Shown: positions 46,400-55,563 of the stretch, in pieces
Layout of the letters: each line of letters starts with the position of its first letter
Position numbering within the stretch: the first letter of the stretch is position 1
From: Komagataella phaffii GS115
Taxonomy: Eukaryota; Ascomycota; Pichiomycetes; Pichiales; Pichiaceae
DNA length: 64,000 nt
NCBI RefSeq assembly: GCF_000027005.1
Contig: NC_012965.1
Coordinates: 421,001-485,000, forward strand
Direction: 5' to 3'
Position numbers and translations under genes: made by a program
Notes under the pieces: generated by a model
Seen by the model: only the letters and a program-made list of their open reading frames with translations
What the model was told of the DNA's origin: nothing
The model's database searches: none

Positions 46400-48127
46400 A
46401 TGGACGGAGGTAAGTCAGCTCTTTCAGCAAGGGAGCATGGAATCAGATTGGCAACGACTTCTGCGATTCTTATTCTTCCGATTGATTCAACAGTAGATTT
46501 GCGAGTGGTTGGCCAAACACACAGTTTCGATGCGATCTCCGTTTGATTTGTATGAATACGCAGTCATCTCATTGGTGGAGCATTTTATACGGATTGATTG
46601 AGTGGAAGCATGGTACTGAGAGTATCTACATGTGCATTTCTGTTGGTTGTCCTCGGTTGAGTTTTCGTATCTGTTTGTCCCCCCAATTTTGTCCACTCCT
46701 TTTGGCAATCTGCCGAATCCAAGCTCATAATACTAACTCCCATTTTAGAAGACGTTGCAGCAGTAAGTACCCTTACATGTAATCCATGAAAGCAAATGTG
46801 GCGCAGTCAATCGAAGTCACTGTCTGATTGATTCTTCCCTCAGTGGCGGTTAGGATTTTTCAATGGTAGCGCGCCCATTTCTTACCGTTGGGAAGGGATT
46901 AGAATTTGATTTCGTAGCAGGATTCTGTGTTGACTGTGCAGCCTCGCGCTTGTTTTTTCATCTTTCATTTCCTAATGAGGCAATATTGTATCATGATAGT
47001 ATACTAACACAGACTTTTAGTTAGTTATCGACAATGGTTCCGGTATGTGTAAGGCCGGATACGCCGGAGACGACGCCCCACACACAGTGTTCCCATCGGT
47101 CGTAGGTAGACCAAGACACCAAGGTGTCATGGTCGGTATGGGTCAAAAGGACTCCTTCGTCGGTGACGAGGCTCAATCCAAGAGAGGTATCTTGACCTTG
47201 AGATACCCAATCGAGCACGGTATCGTCACTAACTGGGACGATATGGAAAAGATCTGGCACCACACCTTCTACAACGAGTTGCGTCTGGCCCCAGAAGAGC
47301 ACCCAGTTCTTTTGACTGAGGCTCCAATGAACCCAAAGTCCAACAGAGAGAAGATGACCCAAATCATGTTCGAGACTTTCAACGTTCCAGCCTTCTACGT
47401 TTCTATTCAGGCCGTTTTGTCCCTGTACGCTTCCGGTAGAACCACTGGTATCGTTTTGGACTCTGGTGACGGTGTTACCCACGTTGTCCCAATTTATGCC
47501 GGTTTCTCCTTACCACACGCTATTTTGCGTATCGACTTGGCCGGTAGAGATTTGACCGACTACTTGATGAAGATCTTGTCTGAGCGTGGTTACACTTTTT
47601 CTACCTCTGCTGAGAGAGAAATCGTCCGTGACATCAAGGAGAAGCTTTGTTACGTTGCTCTTGACTTTGACCAGGAATTGCAAACTTCTTCTCAATCTTC
47701 ATCCATTGAGAAGTCTTACGAGTTGCCAGATGGCCAAGTTATCACTATCGGTAACGAGAGATTCAGAGCTCCTGAGGCTTTGTTCCACCCATCTGTACTT
47801 GGCCTTGAGGCTTCTGGTATCGACCAAACCACTTACAACTCCATCATGAAGTGTGATGTTGATGTTCGTAAGGAACTCTACAGTAACATCGTTATGTCCG
47901 GTGGTACTACTATGTTCCCAGGTATTGCTGAGCGTATGCAAAAGGAGCTTACTGCCTTGGCTCCATCTTCGATGAAGGTCAAGATTTCTGCTCCACCAGA
48001 AAGAAAGTACTCCGTATGGATCGGTGGTTCTATCCTCGCTTCTTTGGGTACTTTCCAACAAATGTGGATCTCAAAGCAAGAGTACGACGAATCTGGACCA
48101 TCCATTGTGCACCTCAAGTGTTTCTAA
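46400..48127 (+). CDS. ACT1: Actin, three exons (46400-46409, 46749-46762, 47021-48127)
   Basis: Exon 1 is 10 nt (ATGGACGGAG), exon 2 is 14 nt (encoding the rest of Glu4 through Ala8), and exon 3 carries the remainder. The spliced product is 376 aa, one more than S. cerevisiae actin, starting [21 protein letters not shown]. Phosphate loops ([13 protein letters not shown]), the hydrophobic plug and the SIVHLKCF end are present. Actin forms cables, patches and the cytokinetic ring. Odd residues compared with yeasts and animals: APHTVFPS for [16 protein letters not shown] for KDSYVGDE in the DNase-I loop, ASLGTF for ASLTTF, and VHLKCF for VH[HR]KCF. Codon bias is very strong. Confidence 0.96.
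46410..46748 (+). other. ACT1 intron 1 (339 nt)
   Basis: The donor is GTAAGT, the branch TACTAAC (46731-46737) and the acceptor TAG ends at 46748. It interrupts codon 4 after 10 nt, the same place as the single S. cerevisiae ACT1 intron. Confidence 0.95.
46763..47020 (+). other. ACT1 intron 2 (258 nt)
   Basis: The donor is GTAAGT, the branch TACTAAC (47002-47008) and the acceptor TAG ends at 47020. It sits between codons 8 and 9 (phase 0) and leaves a 14-nt exon between the two introns. Confidence 0.95.
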
Positions 48128-48164
48128 GTTTATATATCTCATTGATTTTTGGTTATGTAATGTT

Positions 48165-49121
48165 CTAAGACTGATTGGTGGTGTCTACTTGTCGTTCAGC
48201 TTCTAGACGCTGTTCATTAATTTTCCACCAGTGGACGAATGTACCTGTATCATCCTGGAACTTCTCGTCGTTACTAGTGACATCCCAAGGTTTCGGGGTG
48301 ATAATGTAATGGATATTCTTCACCTCCTCTGGTTTCCATAAATCGGAATGAAACGTTGCGAGAGTTTTGAGGGCATTATACTTGTAGGATAGAGGGAGCC
48401 AGTTGCCACGGAAAACGTCACTCAACAAAGACTGGTCAGCAAACTCATAATTAGAGGTTTTTTCTGGGGCCGATAGGGCACTAATGATCTTTTCATAACG
48501 TTCTTTAGAAGGATTGACTACCTGAAGGCCTCCATTGCAGGTACCTAAACTCAGAGTAGCAGGAGGACCTACTAGGTTGTATTCTTCAGCAAACTCAAGC
48601 AAATGAGGGGAGATTTTAGCTCTTTGCTGATGATTCCCACTAGAGTACGCACAATTGGTAGCTATCCAATCGGAAGGATAATGAGGTTTTTTATAAGGGT
48701 TGCAAACACAAGCATGAGTTGCAGCAAAGTCATAGTTTCCAAGATCCAACTCCATCAGCTCGTCCATATTTTGCACCACTAACATATCAGAATCGATCTG
48801 GACAACCCTTTCAAACTGAACTAAACTGAATGGTTGTAGTTTGGTCCAACAATCGTAAAACCTGGTATCATTGCTATAGTCCTTGGATTCCAGAGGAAGC
48901 AAGTATTCAATCCTCAATTTGGGAATATTCCTTGCATCTAGTTCGGCGTGCCCCTCAGGGCCAAACGTATCAGTGTATAGCGCCACCAAAGGGTACTTGG
49001 ACCCTACTTTTTTCAGTGAATAGTCCAGATTCAGCAGCCCTGGAAGGTACGCCGTATTGGTGATCAACGTTGTCCATACCCTGGGAGAATTGGCAACATT
49101 GGAATCTTTTTTGATGGTCAT
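48165..49121 (-). CDS. Cytosolic GT8-family glycosyltransferase (glycogenin/galactinol-synthase fold)
   Basis: The 318-residue protein has a GT8 domain over nearly its whole length: RVWTTLITNTAYLPGLLNLDYSLKKV at the start, the Mn2+/nucleotide-sugar DxD as DSD at 110-112 (VVQIDSDMLVV), CNGGLQVVNP near 198, and YKYNAL...VKNIHYIITPKPWD near 260. No signal peptide or membrane segment is present, so it is probably cytosolic. It is related to glycogenin and galactinol synthases but is not Glg1/Glg2, which are longer and self-glucosylating. The acceptor is unknown. I start at ATG 49121; no ATG lies further upstream in frame. It is tail-to-tail with ACT1, 37 bp apart. Confidence 0.85.
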   Translation of the reverse strand: MTIKKDSNVANSPRVWTTLITNTAYLPGLLNLDYSLKKVGSKYPLVALYTDTFGPEGHAELDARNIPKLRIEYLLPLESKDYSNDTRFYDCWTKLQPFSLVQFERVVQIDSDMLVVQNMDELMELDLGNYDFAATHACVCNPYKKPHYPSDWIATNCAYSSGNHQQRAKISPHLLEFAEEYNLVGPPATLSLGTCNGGLQVVNPSKERYEKIISALSAPEKTSNYEFADQSLLSDVFRGNWLPLSYKYNALKTLATFHSDLWKPEEVKNIHYIITPKPWDVTSNDEKFQDDTGTFVHWWKINEQRLEAERQVDTTNQS

Positions 49122-49569
49122 TTGCGAAGGAGAAGTACTCTTACTTAAGGCGTAAGATGACAAAATGTTGCTAGCTTTATGATAGGAGCCCAGCCCAGTT
49201 GCCTCACTCGCTTTCCCTCGCCTCCTGGAGCTTAGTGTTGGAGACGACTTTGTTGGTGCGCGGCAAAAACGGCTACCGGCTATCGACCATCATGCGGCGC
49301 ACACAATCAGCGGGAGATAGCTCCCCTCTGCCCTCGAAACAGGCATTTTCTATTATACATGCATCCCTGGGCTTGTTTTCCGCTTTGGTTCACAGCATTC
49401 TCGGAGGTCGTGCGCTATGCATTAGGCAATAAATGTCCTGCCTAGGAAGGTTGAAAATGTGAACCTAAAAAAGAAGCCTTTCTTGGTAACCTCTACACTG
49501 TTGACAGCTATTGCTTGTCTAGAAATCGTTTAAATAAACTCTGGTAATAGTGTCACCGCCAGTGGAAGC
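49122..49569. promoter_or_regulatory. Divergent promoter between the GT8 gene and the copper-fist gene
   Basis: This 448-bp region has no recognisable gene and no definite motif. The first 130 bases contain several GC-rich blocks, unlike most spacers here. Confidence 0.4.
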
Positions 49570-51141
49570 ATGGTGCTTATAAACGGCGTCAAATACGCCT
49601 GTGAACGATGTATTCGTGGACATAGGGTGTCTGCTTGTACTCATACTGATCAACCGTTAGTAATGATAAAGCCTAAGGGGAGACCGTCTAGCCAATGTGC
49701 ATTTTGCCGTGAACAAAGGAAGTTGCGGAACCATCATGCTAAGTGTACTTGCGGTAAGAAGACAAACACAAAGATGAAATACCATGAAAATGGTTGTGCC
49801 TGTTCCAATGATGTAGGCACTGTTAAACTTGAGGGCCACTGTACCTGTTGTCACCCAAAGAAGAAAAAGTCACCACCGGAAAAAGAAAAATTAGATGAGC
49901 AGGATAAGACTAAAAACCCTGGCCACAAACTGAAAACTGACACAAAGAATGGAGACGATTTGTTCCTTGAACAGCAACCCATTAATTCCGAGTTAGTTTC
50001 TTGGGATATGGGACTCTCGCCCTCCGTCTCAACATCTATAATGGAATATCCGTCGTCAACTAATTTATTAGCCCAGGTCGAGAAAAGCATGAGTTCTGGA
50101 TCTGCAGTATCCGGGCCTCGTCAAGTTGGAATGGAGCAGTTGGATAACTTTCATAGAGTCGGGGACGATACGAAACATGCCGGGGAGATTTCAGTTCCTT
50201 TGACCGAGTATACCCAACCACTACTCTCCATGGACCAGAACCTTAATCATCTACTAAGAGATAGGAAGCTGGATGATGCATTGTCGTCGGCTTCTCGTGA
50301 AGCTTCCAGAAGTGCCTCTCGAGCCTCTAGAAGGGCGGGCGATAACGAAGAGACCCCAAACACCTATCAGAATATTCCGTATCCCTTTTCCTCAGGAGGA
50401 TTGTTGGAAATGCTTAACGAGGAAAAATCCTACAAGTCGGAGATACATTCATCCCGTACGGCAAGTAAACAGCAACAATATCCTCTTCAGCCACAATCCA
50501 CTTGGAACAGTGGAGGTAATACGAGTACGAACACAAACGGAGCTGCTTCGTTTGGTCCCGAGGAAGTTTTTCCTCTGTATCCTTTAATTGGCCCTGGTGG
50601 TACCCCCGATTATGAACCTTACACATCCCCTCCCTCTAACTTACAAGCGAACTTAACTGGTTCGAGTCATATTAGCTCAAAATCCGGGACCTACTCCAGC
50701 CATGCACCACACCATCATGGACATCATCACCATCACCATTTGATGCATCAGTTTACACCGTACTCAGCTCCAAAACCTGCTAATAGTATCCATTCCAGCT
50801 CCAGCTCCGTTAGTATTGGAGCCCAAGTTCCTGGTTCTGTATCTCCAAGTCTTTCCTCTCAACGTTCGTTCCGCAGCATGGACAGTACGGATTCCTTGGT
50901 AGGGTTCCAGCTGAACAATACAAAAACGAACGCTACTCTAACAAGGCTTGACGAAGAATTTGGTGATATGCCGATGATGAAACCGGTAGCTACAGTTGTC
51001 ATGGATGACATCCTTGCTGGACCTTCTAATATAGGTGAAAATGGAAATCTACCAGGTAATAATGAAACTGGAACTTTGTCAGAGGAGCAGCCAGATGATT
51101 TCTTCTTTGGCCTAGATATGGGGGTCCCATTGAACCGTTAA
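49570..51141 (+). CDS. Copper-fist transcription factor (Haa1/Cup2 type)
   Basis: The 523-residue protein begins MVLINGVKYACERCIRGHR, the copper-fist DNA-binding domain. Zinc ligands C11, C14, C23 and H25 are present, followed by the minor-groove KGRP motif (residues 36-39). A second Cys cluster (CAFC, CTCG, CACS, CTCC, about 43-96) resembles the copper-sensing Cys pairs. GEISVPLTEYTQPL near residue 210 is like the conserved motif of S. cerevisiae Haa1 (weak-acid response). The C-terminus is low complexity with a His-rich tract (HHHGHHHHHH) and an acidic end (EEQPDDFFFGLDMG), a likely activation domain. Both Haa1-like (acetic acid) and Cup2-like (copper) roles are possible. Confidence 0.85.
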   Translation: MVLINGVKYACERCIRGHRVSACTHTDQPLVMIKPKGRPSSQCAFCREQRKLRNHHAKCTCGKKTNTKMKYHENGCACSNDVGTVKLEGHCTCCHPKKKKSPPEKEKLDEQDKTKNPGHKLKTDTKNGDDLFLEQQPINSELVSWDMGLSPSVSTSIMEYPSSTNLLAQVEKSMSSGSAVSGPRQVGMEQLDNFHRVGDDTKHAGEISVPLTEYTQPLLSMDQNLNHLLRDRKLDDALSSASREASRSASRASRRAGDNEETPNTYQNIPYPFSSGGLLEMLNEEKSYKSEIHSSRTASKQQQYPLQPQSTWNSGGNTSTNTNGAASFGPEEVFPLYPLIGPGGTPDYEPYTSPPSNLQANLTGSSHISSKSGTYSSHAPHHHGHHHHHHLMHQFTPYSAPKPANSIHSSSSSVSIGAQVPGSVSPSLSSQRSFRSMDSTDSLVGFQLNNTKTNATLTRLDEEFGDMPMMKPVATVVMDDILAGPSNIGENGNLPGNNETGTLSEEQPDDFFFGLDMGVPLNR

Positions 51142-51254
51142 TAGGTGGGTTATAAAGAATTAATATGTATTTAATTGGTTAAAGGTAATACTAATGATTA
51201 GTAGATGTTAGATGGTTGATGATAGTTGACCCGAAAATCATTCGCGGTCCACCA

Positions 51255-51260
51255 ACGCGT
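51255..51260. promoter_or_regulatory. MluI cell-cycle box (ACGCGT) of POL30
   Basis: An exact ACGCGT lies 88-93 bp before the POL30 start. MBF binds this box to switch on replication genes at G1/S in S. cerevisiae, where POL30 is a target. Confidence 0.7.
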
Positions 51261-51347
51261 TATATTAGCTGACACGCACTTTGGTCTTTCTTTTCTTCTC
51301 TACAGTGCACTCTAGAACTCTCGTTGCCAGATACTAATACCAAAAGA

Positions 51348-52124
51348 ATGTTAGAAGGAAAGTTTGAAGAAGCTTCTTTGTTGAAAAAGATCGTTGAGGC
51401 CATGAAAGATTGTGTCAGTAGCTGTAACTTCAACTGCACTGAAAACGGTATTTCTGTCCAAGCAGTCGACAACTCTCGTGTCCTTTTGATTTCCCTATTG
51501 ATTGAAAAGGATACTTTTGAAGAGTACAGATGTGATCGTAATATCACTCTAGGTGTTGGTCTGGGTAGCTTGAGTAAAATCATTGGAAATGGAGCCAACA
51601 GCGACTACTTAACTATTTCTGCTGACGATGATGCGGACAAATTAAACATTATCTTCGAAGACAAAGTCAAAGACAAAATCAGTGAGTACAACTTGAAACT
51701 ATTAGATATTGATGCAGATTTATTAGACGTGGGTCCTATGGATACTGATGCCACCATTACGCTCCCTTCTGCAGATTTTGCTAAAATTTGCAAAGATATG
51801 AAAGTGTTGAGTGAATCTCTACAAATCATCGTAACGAAAGACTCCGCCCTTTTCCAGAGTGTTGGAGATATTGGAACAGGAAACATTGTAATCAGACCAA
51901 AGACTGACATTGACCATCCTGAGGAGTCTGTTACAATTAGTTTGGACAAACCAATCGATTTGAGTTTTGGTTCCAAGTATCTGAGCGATATTATAAAGGC
52001 TACATCATTATCGCAAAAAGTTACCATTAAGCTAACGGACCAGTCACCGGGGGTGTTTGAATATAAGCTTCCAAGTGGGTACCTGAGGTTTTACCTAGCT
52101 CCTAAGTTTGACGAAAGTAACTAA
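51348..52124 (+). CDS. POL30: PCNA sliding clamp
   Basis: The 258-residue protein has the same length as S. cerevisiae PCNA. MLEGKFEEASLLKKIVEAMKD is the family N-terminus, residues 41-44 DNSR and 61-63 RCD are conserved, and the C-terminus ends LAPKFDESN. The interdomain loop and the C-terminal strand bind PIP-box partners. Lys164, the Rad6/Rad18 ubiquitin and main SUMO site, is present (IVTK, residues 161-164). Lys127, the minor yeast SUMO site, is replaced by Asp (DLLD, 124-127). The start at 51348 aligns with the family; upstream in-frame codons are leader. It converges on MAK3 (53-bp gap). Confidence 0.96.
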   Translation: MLEGKFEEASLLKKIVEAMKDCVSSCNFNCTENGISVQAVDNSRVLLISLLIEKDTFEEYRCDRNITLGVGLGSLSKIIGNGANSDYLTISADDDADKLNIIFEDKVKDKISEYNLKLLDIDADLLDVGPMDTDATITLPSADFAKICKDMKVLSESLQIIVTKDSALFQSVGDIGTGNIVIRPKTDIDHPEESVTISLDKPIDLSFGSKYLSDIIKATSLSQKVTIKLTDQSPGVFEYKLPSGYLRFYLAPKFDESN

Positions 52125-52177
52125 ATAGTTTTTCCTATTAATATATACATAAATTCTTACTTCGTCAGTCATGTCAT

Positions 52178-52702
52178 TTATAAAAAGTATGTTCTTATGG
52201 TTGATTTCTCAGTCAATGGTAAGACCAACCGATAAGCATCGTTCTTATTGAGGTAGTACCTAAAAAGGCGTCTAGTCCTAATGAACCCAAATGACTCATA
52301 CAAATTGAGAGCCTGTGGGTTGTCTACCTCTGTCTCTAGCACAATTTCATCACAGTGGTACGAATCAATCATCACGTCAATAGATTTATCAATAAGAGTC
52401 TTTGCTATGCCTTTGCCACGATAAGCCGGATCAACAGCTATCATTCCGAGGTAGCCACGAACTCTTACGCCTTGATGAGTTTCAGCTTTCGAGATGGAAA
52501 CCGCAATGATATTCTGTCCCTTAGGTTTCTCATCGTCATATGCTATGTAACAAAGTTGAGGACACTGATTGAGGAAATAGCGGTATGTGTATATGCAATA
52601 TGGTTCTGACAAATTCACTTTGACCAGCTCTATTATTTGGTTAATCTCGTTATTGTCCGTAGGCTTCTCCGGGTGAAATTCAAGGTGTTTGTACGAGATC
52701 AT
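52178..52702 (-). CDS. MAK3: NatC N-alpha-acetyltransferase catalytic subunit
   Basis: The 174-residue GNAT protein (S. cerevisiae Mak3 176 aa) acetylates N-termini beginning Met followed by a bulky hydrophobic residue, together with Mak10 and Mak31. The N-terminal segment SEPYCIYTYRYFLNQCPQLCYIAYD is the Mak3/Naa30 signature. The acetyl-CoA loop is RGKGIAKTL (R-x-x-G-x-A), and TEVDNPQALNLYESFGFIRTRRLFRYYLN covers the C-terminal half. It has no extension and starts at the only sensible ATG (52702). Confidence 0.93.
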   Translation of the reverse strand: MISYKHLEFHPEKPTDNNEINQIIELVKVNLSEPYCIYTYRYFLNQCPQLCYIAYDDEKPKGQNIIAVSISKAETHQGVRVRGYLGMIAVDPAYRGKGIAKTLIDKSIDVMIDSYHCDEIVLETEVDNPQALNLYESFGFIRTRRLFRYYLNKNDAYRLVLPLTEKSTIRTYFL

Positions 52703-52968
52703 TTATCATTCATCCCCTTGTGTAAAATGTAGCTTAGTATGAGAGTGAAGGTGATTTAGTTTCTCGATGGATACACTATTGTTGGTAGTGTGTCAATTGG
52801 ATTCTGCTGAAAACCCGAGAACGGAACTGGAACAGTAACTATTTCCGTGTTACCCGGGAGTTGCAGATCATATACTGAAGATCGGCACACAACGTTTCAG
52901 GATTGCCGATTTGAATACCAAAAAACCGGAGTAACTTGCTCGATGATTGGGGTATGGTTGCGCCTTTC

Positions 52969-53811
52969 CTACTTATGTAGATTCTCCAAGTGCATATTGG
53001 GACATTGTCCCTTTTCAATATGGTTTGTTAACCACTCATCGAGGGTATTGAACCGTTGGTAGCAACTTTTACAGTGACCGGCTACCGAACTCCGATCCTT
53101 TTTTTTTGTTCCAGTTGGGTATTCGAAATGAAGAGCCTTTAGATGATTTTTGTAAGTATCACAGCGGGAAAAGACGCCTTTAGAATGGCACTTTGGTGTT
53201 GTAGACTTTTCTGGGCCTTGCTCCTTGTTGTCAAAGGAATAAAAGGGACATTTGTAACCATTCTCTCCCAAATCTTGTAGATGGCGTTTTTTATGACGAA
53301 TTAGATCATTGGGCCTAGCAAAACCTCTGTGACAAGTGGGACACAGATGAGGCCTTGCCATCACGGATAGGTGAGTGGACTTGTGGGTTGCCAGGTTGGA
53401 GAAAAAAAGATGGCATTCTGGACATTGGCGCTTTTTCCTGGGAGTCTTCGTCTTCCTGACTTTCTGGTCATTAACTTCAACAGGGTGCAATTCTGGCACT
53501 AAAGGGGGCACGATCGGCAGGGAAATTGGCGGTAGTACATGCTTGAAATGGGGAAGATGATCGAAGTACGGTGGCGAACCCCTGAGAGTAAGTGTGTTGT
53601 TGTTTGGGGGAACTATCGTAGTCGTTGTTGTTGTCGTCGGGTGAGTTGACGGAATTGTATTTATTGGATAGGGGATCGCATGTCCTGGGTGATTGGGGGC
53701 GGACGCGTATGCCAATGGAAGCGGTGGAGGTAACAATGGAGGGAGTTGATATGAGTTATTAGGTTGTTGGCTCATGAACATCGTGGAGTTATGGAAATTC
53801 ATAACAGACAT
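52969..53811 (-). CDS. STP-type C2H2 zinc-finger transcription factor without the N-terminal processing region
   Basis: The 280-residue protein has a Pro/Asn/Thr-rich N-terminus (about 1-125, including TTTTTTT and PPLLPPPLP) and a zinc-finger half. Finger 1 is short (CPECHLFFSNLATHKSTH). Finger 2 is classic (CPTCHRGFARPNDLIRHKKRH). Then come KCHSKGVFSRCDTYKNHLKALHFEYP and CKSCYQRFNTLDEWLTNHIEKGQC. That last pair is the hallmark of the yeast Stp1-4 family, which binds promoters of amino-acid permease and other genes. Stp1 and Stp2 have a 100-residue cytosolic-retention region cleaved by the SPS sensor; I do not see it, so the protein resembles Stp3/Stp4. I chose the first ATG, 53811; later ATGs at 53802 and 53781 are possible. 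Confidence 0.85.
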   Translation of the reverse strand: MSVMNFHNSTMFMSQQPNNSYQLPPLLPPPLPLAYASAPNHPGHAIPYPINTIPSTHPTTTTTTTIVPPNNNTLTLRGSPPYFDHLPHFKHVLPPISLPIVPPLVPELHPVEVNDQKVRKTKTPRKKRQCPECHLFFSNLATHKSTHLSVMARPHLCPTCHRGFARPNDLIRHKKRHLQDLGENGYKCPFYSFDNKEQGPEKSTTPKCHSKGVFSRCDTYKNHLKALHFEYPTGTKKKDRSSVAGHCKSCYQRFNTLDEWLTNHIEKGQCPNMHLENLHK

Positions 53812-54353
53812 CAGATTATACTTTCGGGCAAGTTATATATTTTACAGGGATACTGTGACGAGAGCGAAAAAGAAAGGACGAATAAACAGTGTGAGGTGCA
53901 TACCGCAGCGGCTGGTGACATTATATCATCAGTAAACAATACATACTTGTGCCTTTCGGGATTATATGCAGGTGCGCGGCTGTGCTGGAGAATTCCGGAC
54001 CCGTGCAAAACATTACTAAGGCAGGTGGCAAACAGACACTGAGGGGAAGAAAAATATGATTGCACAAGTTTACCTTATTGCCTCCCTACAGCTCAAACCT
54101 TAAACGGGAAGACTGGGACCTTTTCTTAGCTTTTGCATACCGTGGTCCTTCTCAAAAGTAGTTCGGATCAGTATTTCACGCTGCATACCACATATTTCGA
54201 AAGGCAATCTTTGACCGCAGATTCGCGGAATCTGCCCAGAGCCGCGCAGGTATGTCTCGGCATTGCCAGAAATAGAGCCGAGGTTTGAAAACCCTCAAAT
54301 CACTACAAACAACAAAGCTCGAACTTGATTTTTTTTATTCTATATTTTATAAC
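53812..54353 (-). promoter_or_regulatory. Upstream region of the STP-type gene / ELO3 3' flank
   Basis: This 542-bp gene-free stretch contains only short, low-quality open frames on both strands. I see no tRNA or clear regulatory motif. Confidence 0.4.
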
Positions 54354-55346
54354 TTAGGCACGACGGACACTAGTGCTTTTGCCAGAAGGGGAGGCAGTCT
54401 CAGTTTTTTGACCGGTAGTAGCAGCTGCCTTTGATTTCCCCTTGCTTGTTGTGGGCCCGGACTTGTAGACACGAATGTAAAAGAGAATGAATAGGACCAA
54501 ATACGATGTGAGGATCAAGTATCCGAAAGCAGCAGCTTCCTCAGTCCCATAACATGTTCCCATGTTGGGTAGCTCGGGGAAGTATTTGTCAGCGTAGAAG
54601 GTATAGGTAGCAAAGTAGACAAACCCTAGGTCGATCAAGAACTGAATAATTTGGAATCTGGTCACCCATTGCTTCCACCATACACGAATTCCACGTGCAG
54701 AGAGGAAGTAGTACCAGTACAAGACGACGTGAACAGCCAGATTCAGGGCAATTGGGACCCATTCGACGGCAGTGTGTCCGAGTAGCTGGGTGTAGCATAG
54801 TAATGCAGTGGCACCATGGTGGTAAGTGTGCAAGAAAAGTAACTTTTTGCGTTTCAGGACCAAAAACACGGTATCGATCAACTCCACGTACTTGATCAAG
54901 TAGTTCAGGTAATATAGCGTGACAAGTTCGTTGGTGAAAGAATCCTTGTGGCAAATAGCCCAAAATATTCCATGGCGATAAATACCTGGGATTAACTGTT
55001 CCACGATCAATATCAACAAGGTAAACGACGCCCCGGTCAAAACCAAATTGTGCAATTGAAACAAGAAATTCAACTTGAAAGGACGAGCGTTCAGGGTCCT
55101 CATCAACCATTGTCCACCAAAAATCACAAAGTAATAAACAGCAATAACACCGAGGGCGTCTTTTAGATTGGCCATGGTAGTCAGACCCTGAATAAAGCGG
55201 AAATCTTCAGCCGGGTATCCAACAACCGCTTCAAAGAAATGACTGAAAATTGGCCATAAACGGATTCCAAAAGGATGATCAATACTGGGAATACCGTATT
55301 GAACATACGACGGAATCTTCTGCGACAGAGTATTAATGTCACTCAT
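54354..55346 (-). CDS. ELO3: Fatty-acid elongase Elo3/Sur4
   Basis: The 330-residue ER enzyme catalyses the first, condensing step of very-long-chain fatty acid elongation (C24-C26 in yeast, for sphingolipids); Phs1, the dehydratase of the cycle, is encoded at 24.4 kb. The histidine box HTYHHG lies near residues 173-178. [57 protein letters not shown] and [21 protein letters not shown] match Elo3 more than Elo2. About seven membrane helices are present. The tail is Ser/Thr/Lys-rich (KSTSVRRA). The ATG at 55346 begins MSDINTL; the frame upstream has no ATG. Confidence 0.94.
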   Translation of the reverse strand: MSDINTLSQKIPSYVQYGIPSIDHPFGIRLWPIFSHFFEAVVGYPAEDFRFIQGLTTMANLKDALGVIAVYYFVIFGGQWLMRTLNARPFKLNFLFQLHNLVLTGASFTLLILIVEQLIPGIYRHGIFWAICHKDSFTNELVTLYYLNYLIKYVELIDTVFLVLKRKKLLFLHTYHHGATALLCYTQLLGHTAVEWVPIALNLAVHVVLYWYYFLSARGIRVWWKQWVTRFQIIQFLIDLGFVYFATYTFYADKYFPELPNMGTCYGTEEAAAFGYLILTSYLVLFILFYIRVYKSGPTTSKGKSKAAATTGQKTETASPSGKSTSVRRA

Positions 55347-55451
55347 TACTTGGATGGTGGGTCTACCGGAAACAAATGTCAACGCAAAAGAAAAAAAAGA
55401 GAATCTGCTCCACTTTGATCGAGGTCGTTGGATCAGCAACGGACAAGACGG

Positions 55452-55470
55452 AAAAAAAAAAAAAAAAAAA
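55452..55470 (+). repeat. A19 homopolymer in the ELO3 5' flank
   Basis: A run of 19 A (T19 on the ELO3 strand) lies about 106-124 bp upstream of the ELO3 start and 94 bp after the ROM2 stop. Poly(dA:dT) tracts of this kind keep promoters nucleosome-poor. Confidence 0.9.
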
Positions 55471-55563
55471 TAAAAACACTCTCGTTTCCTCGCATCTGGG
55501 ATTTATACGCTATACGAGGGAAAATAAAGTATTAGTTATAAATATATATTTTAATCATTATTC

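Noticed and set aside
53764..54065. Overlapping open frames of 84-92 codons on both strands upstream of the STP-type gene
   Set aside because: Neither has a recognisable domain or composition of a real protein, and they overlap each other.
54589..55110. 173-codon frame within ELO3 in another frame
   Set aside because: It is a shadow of ELO3, whose own frame carries the histidine box and all membrane helices.
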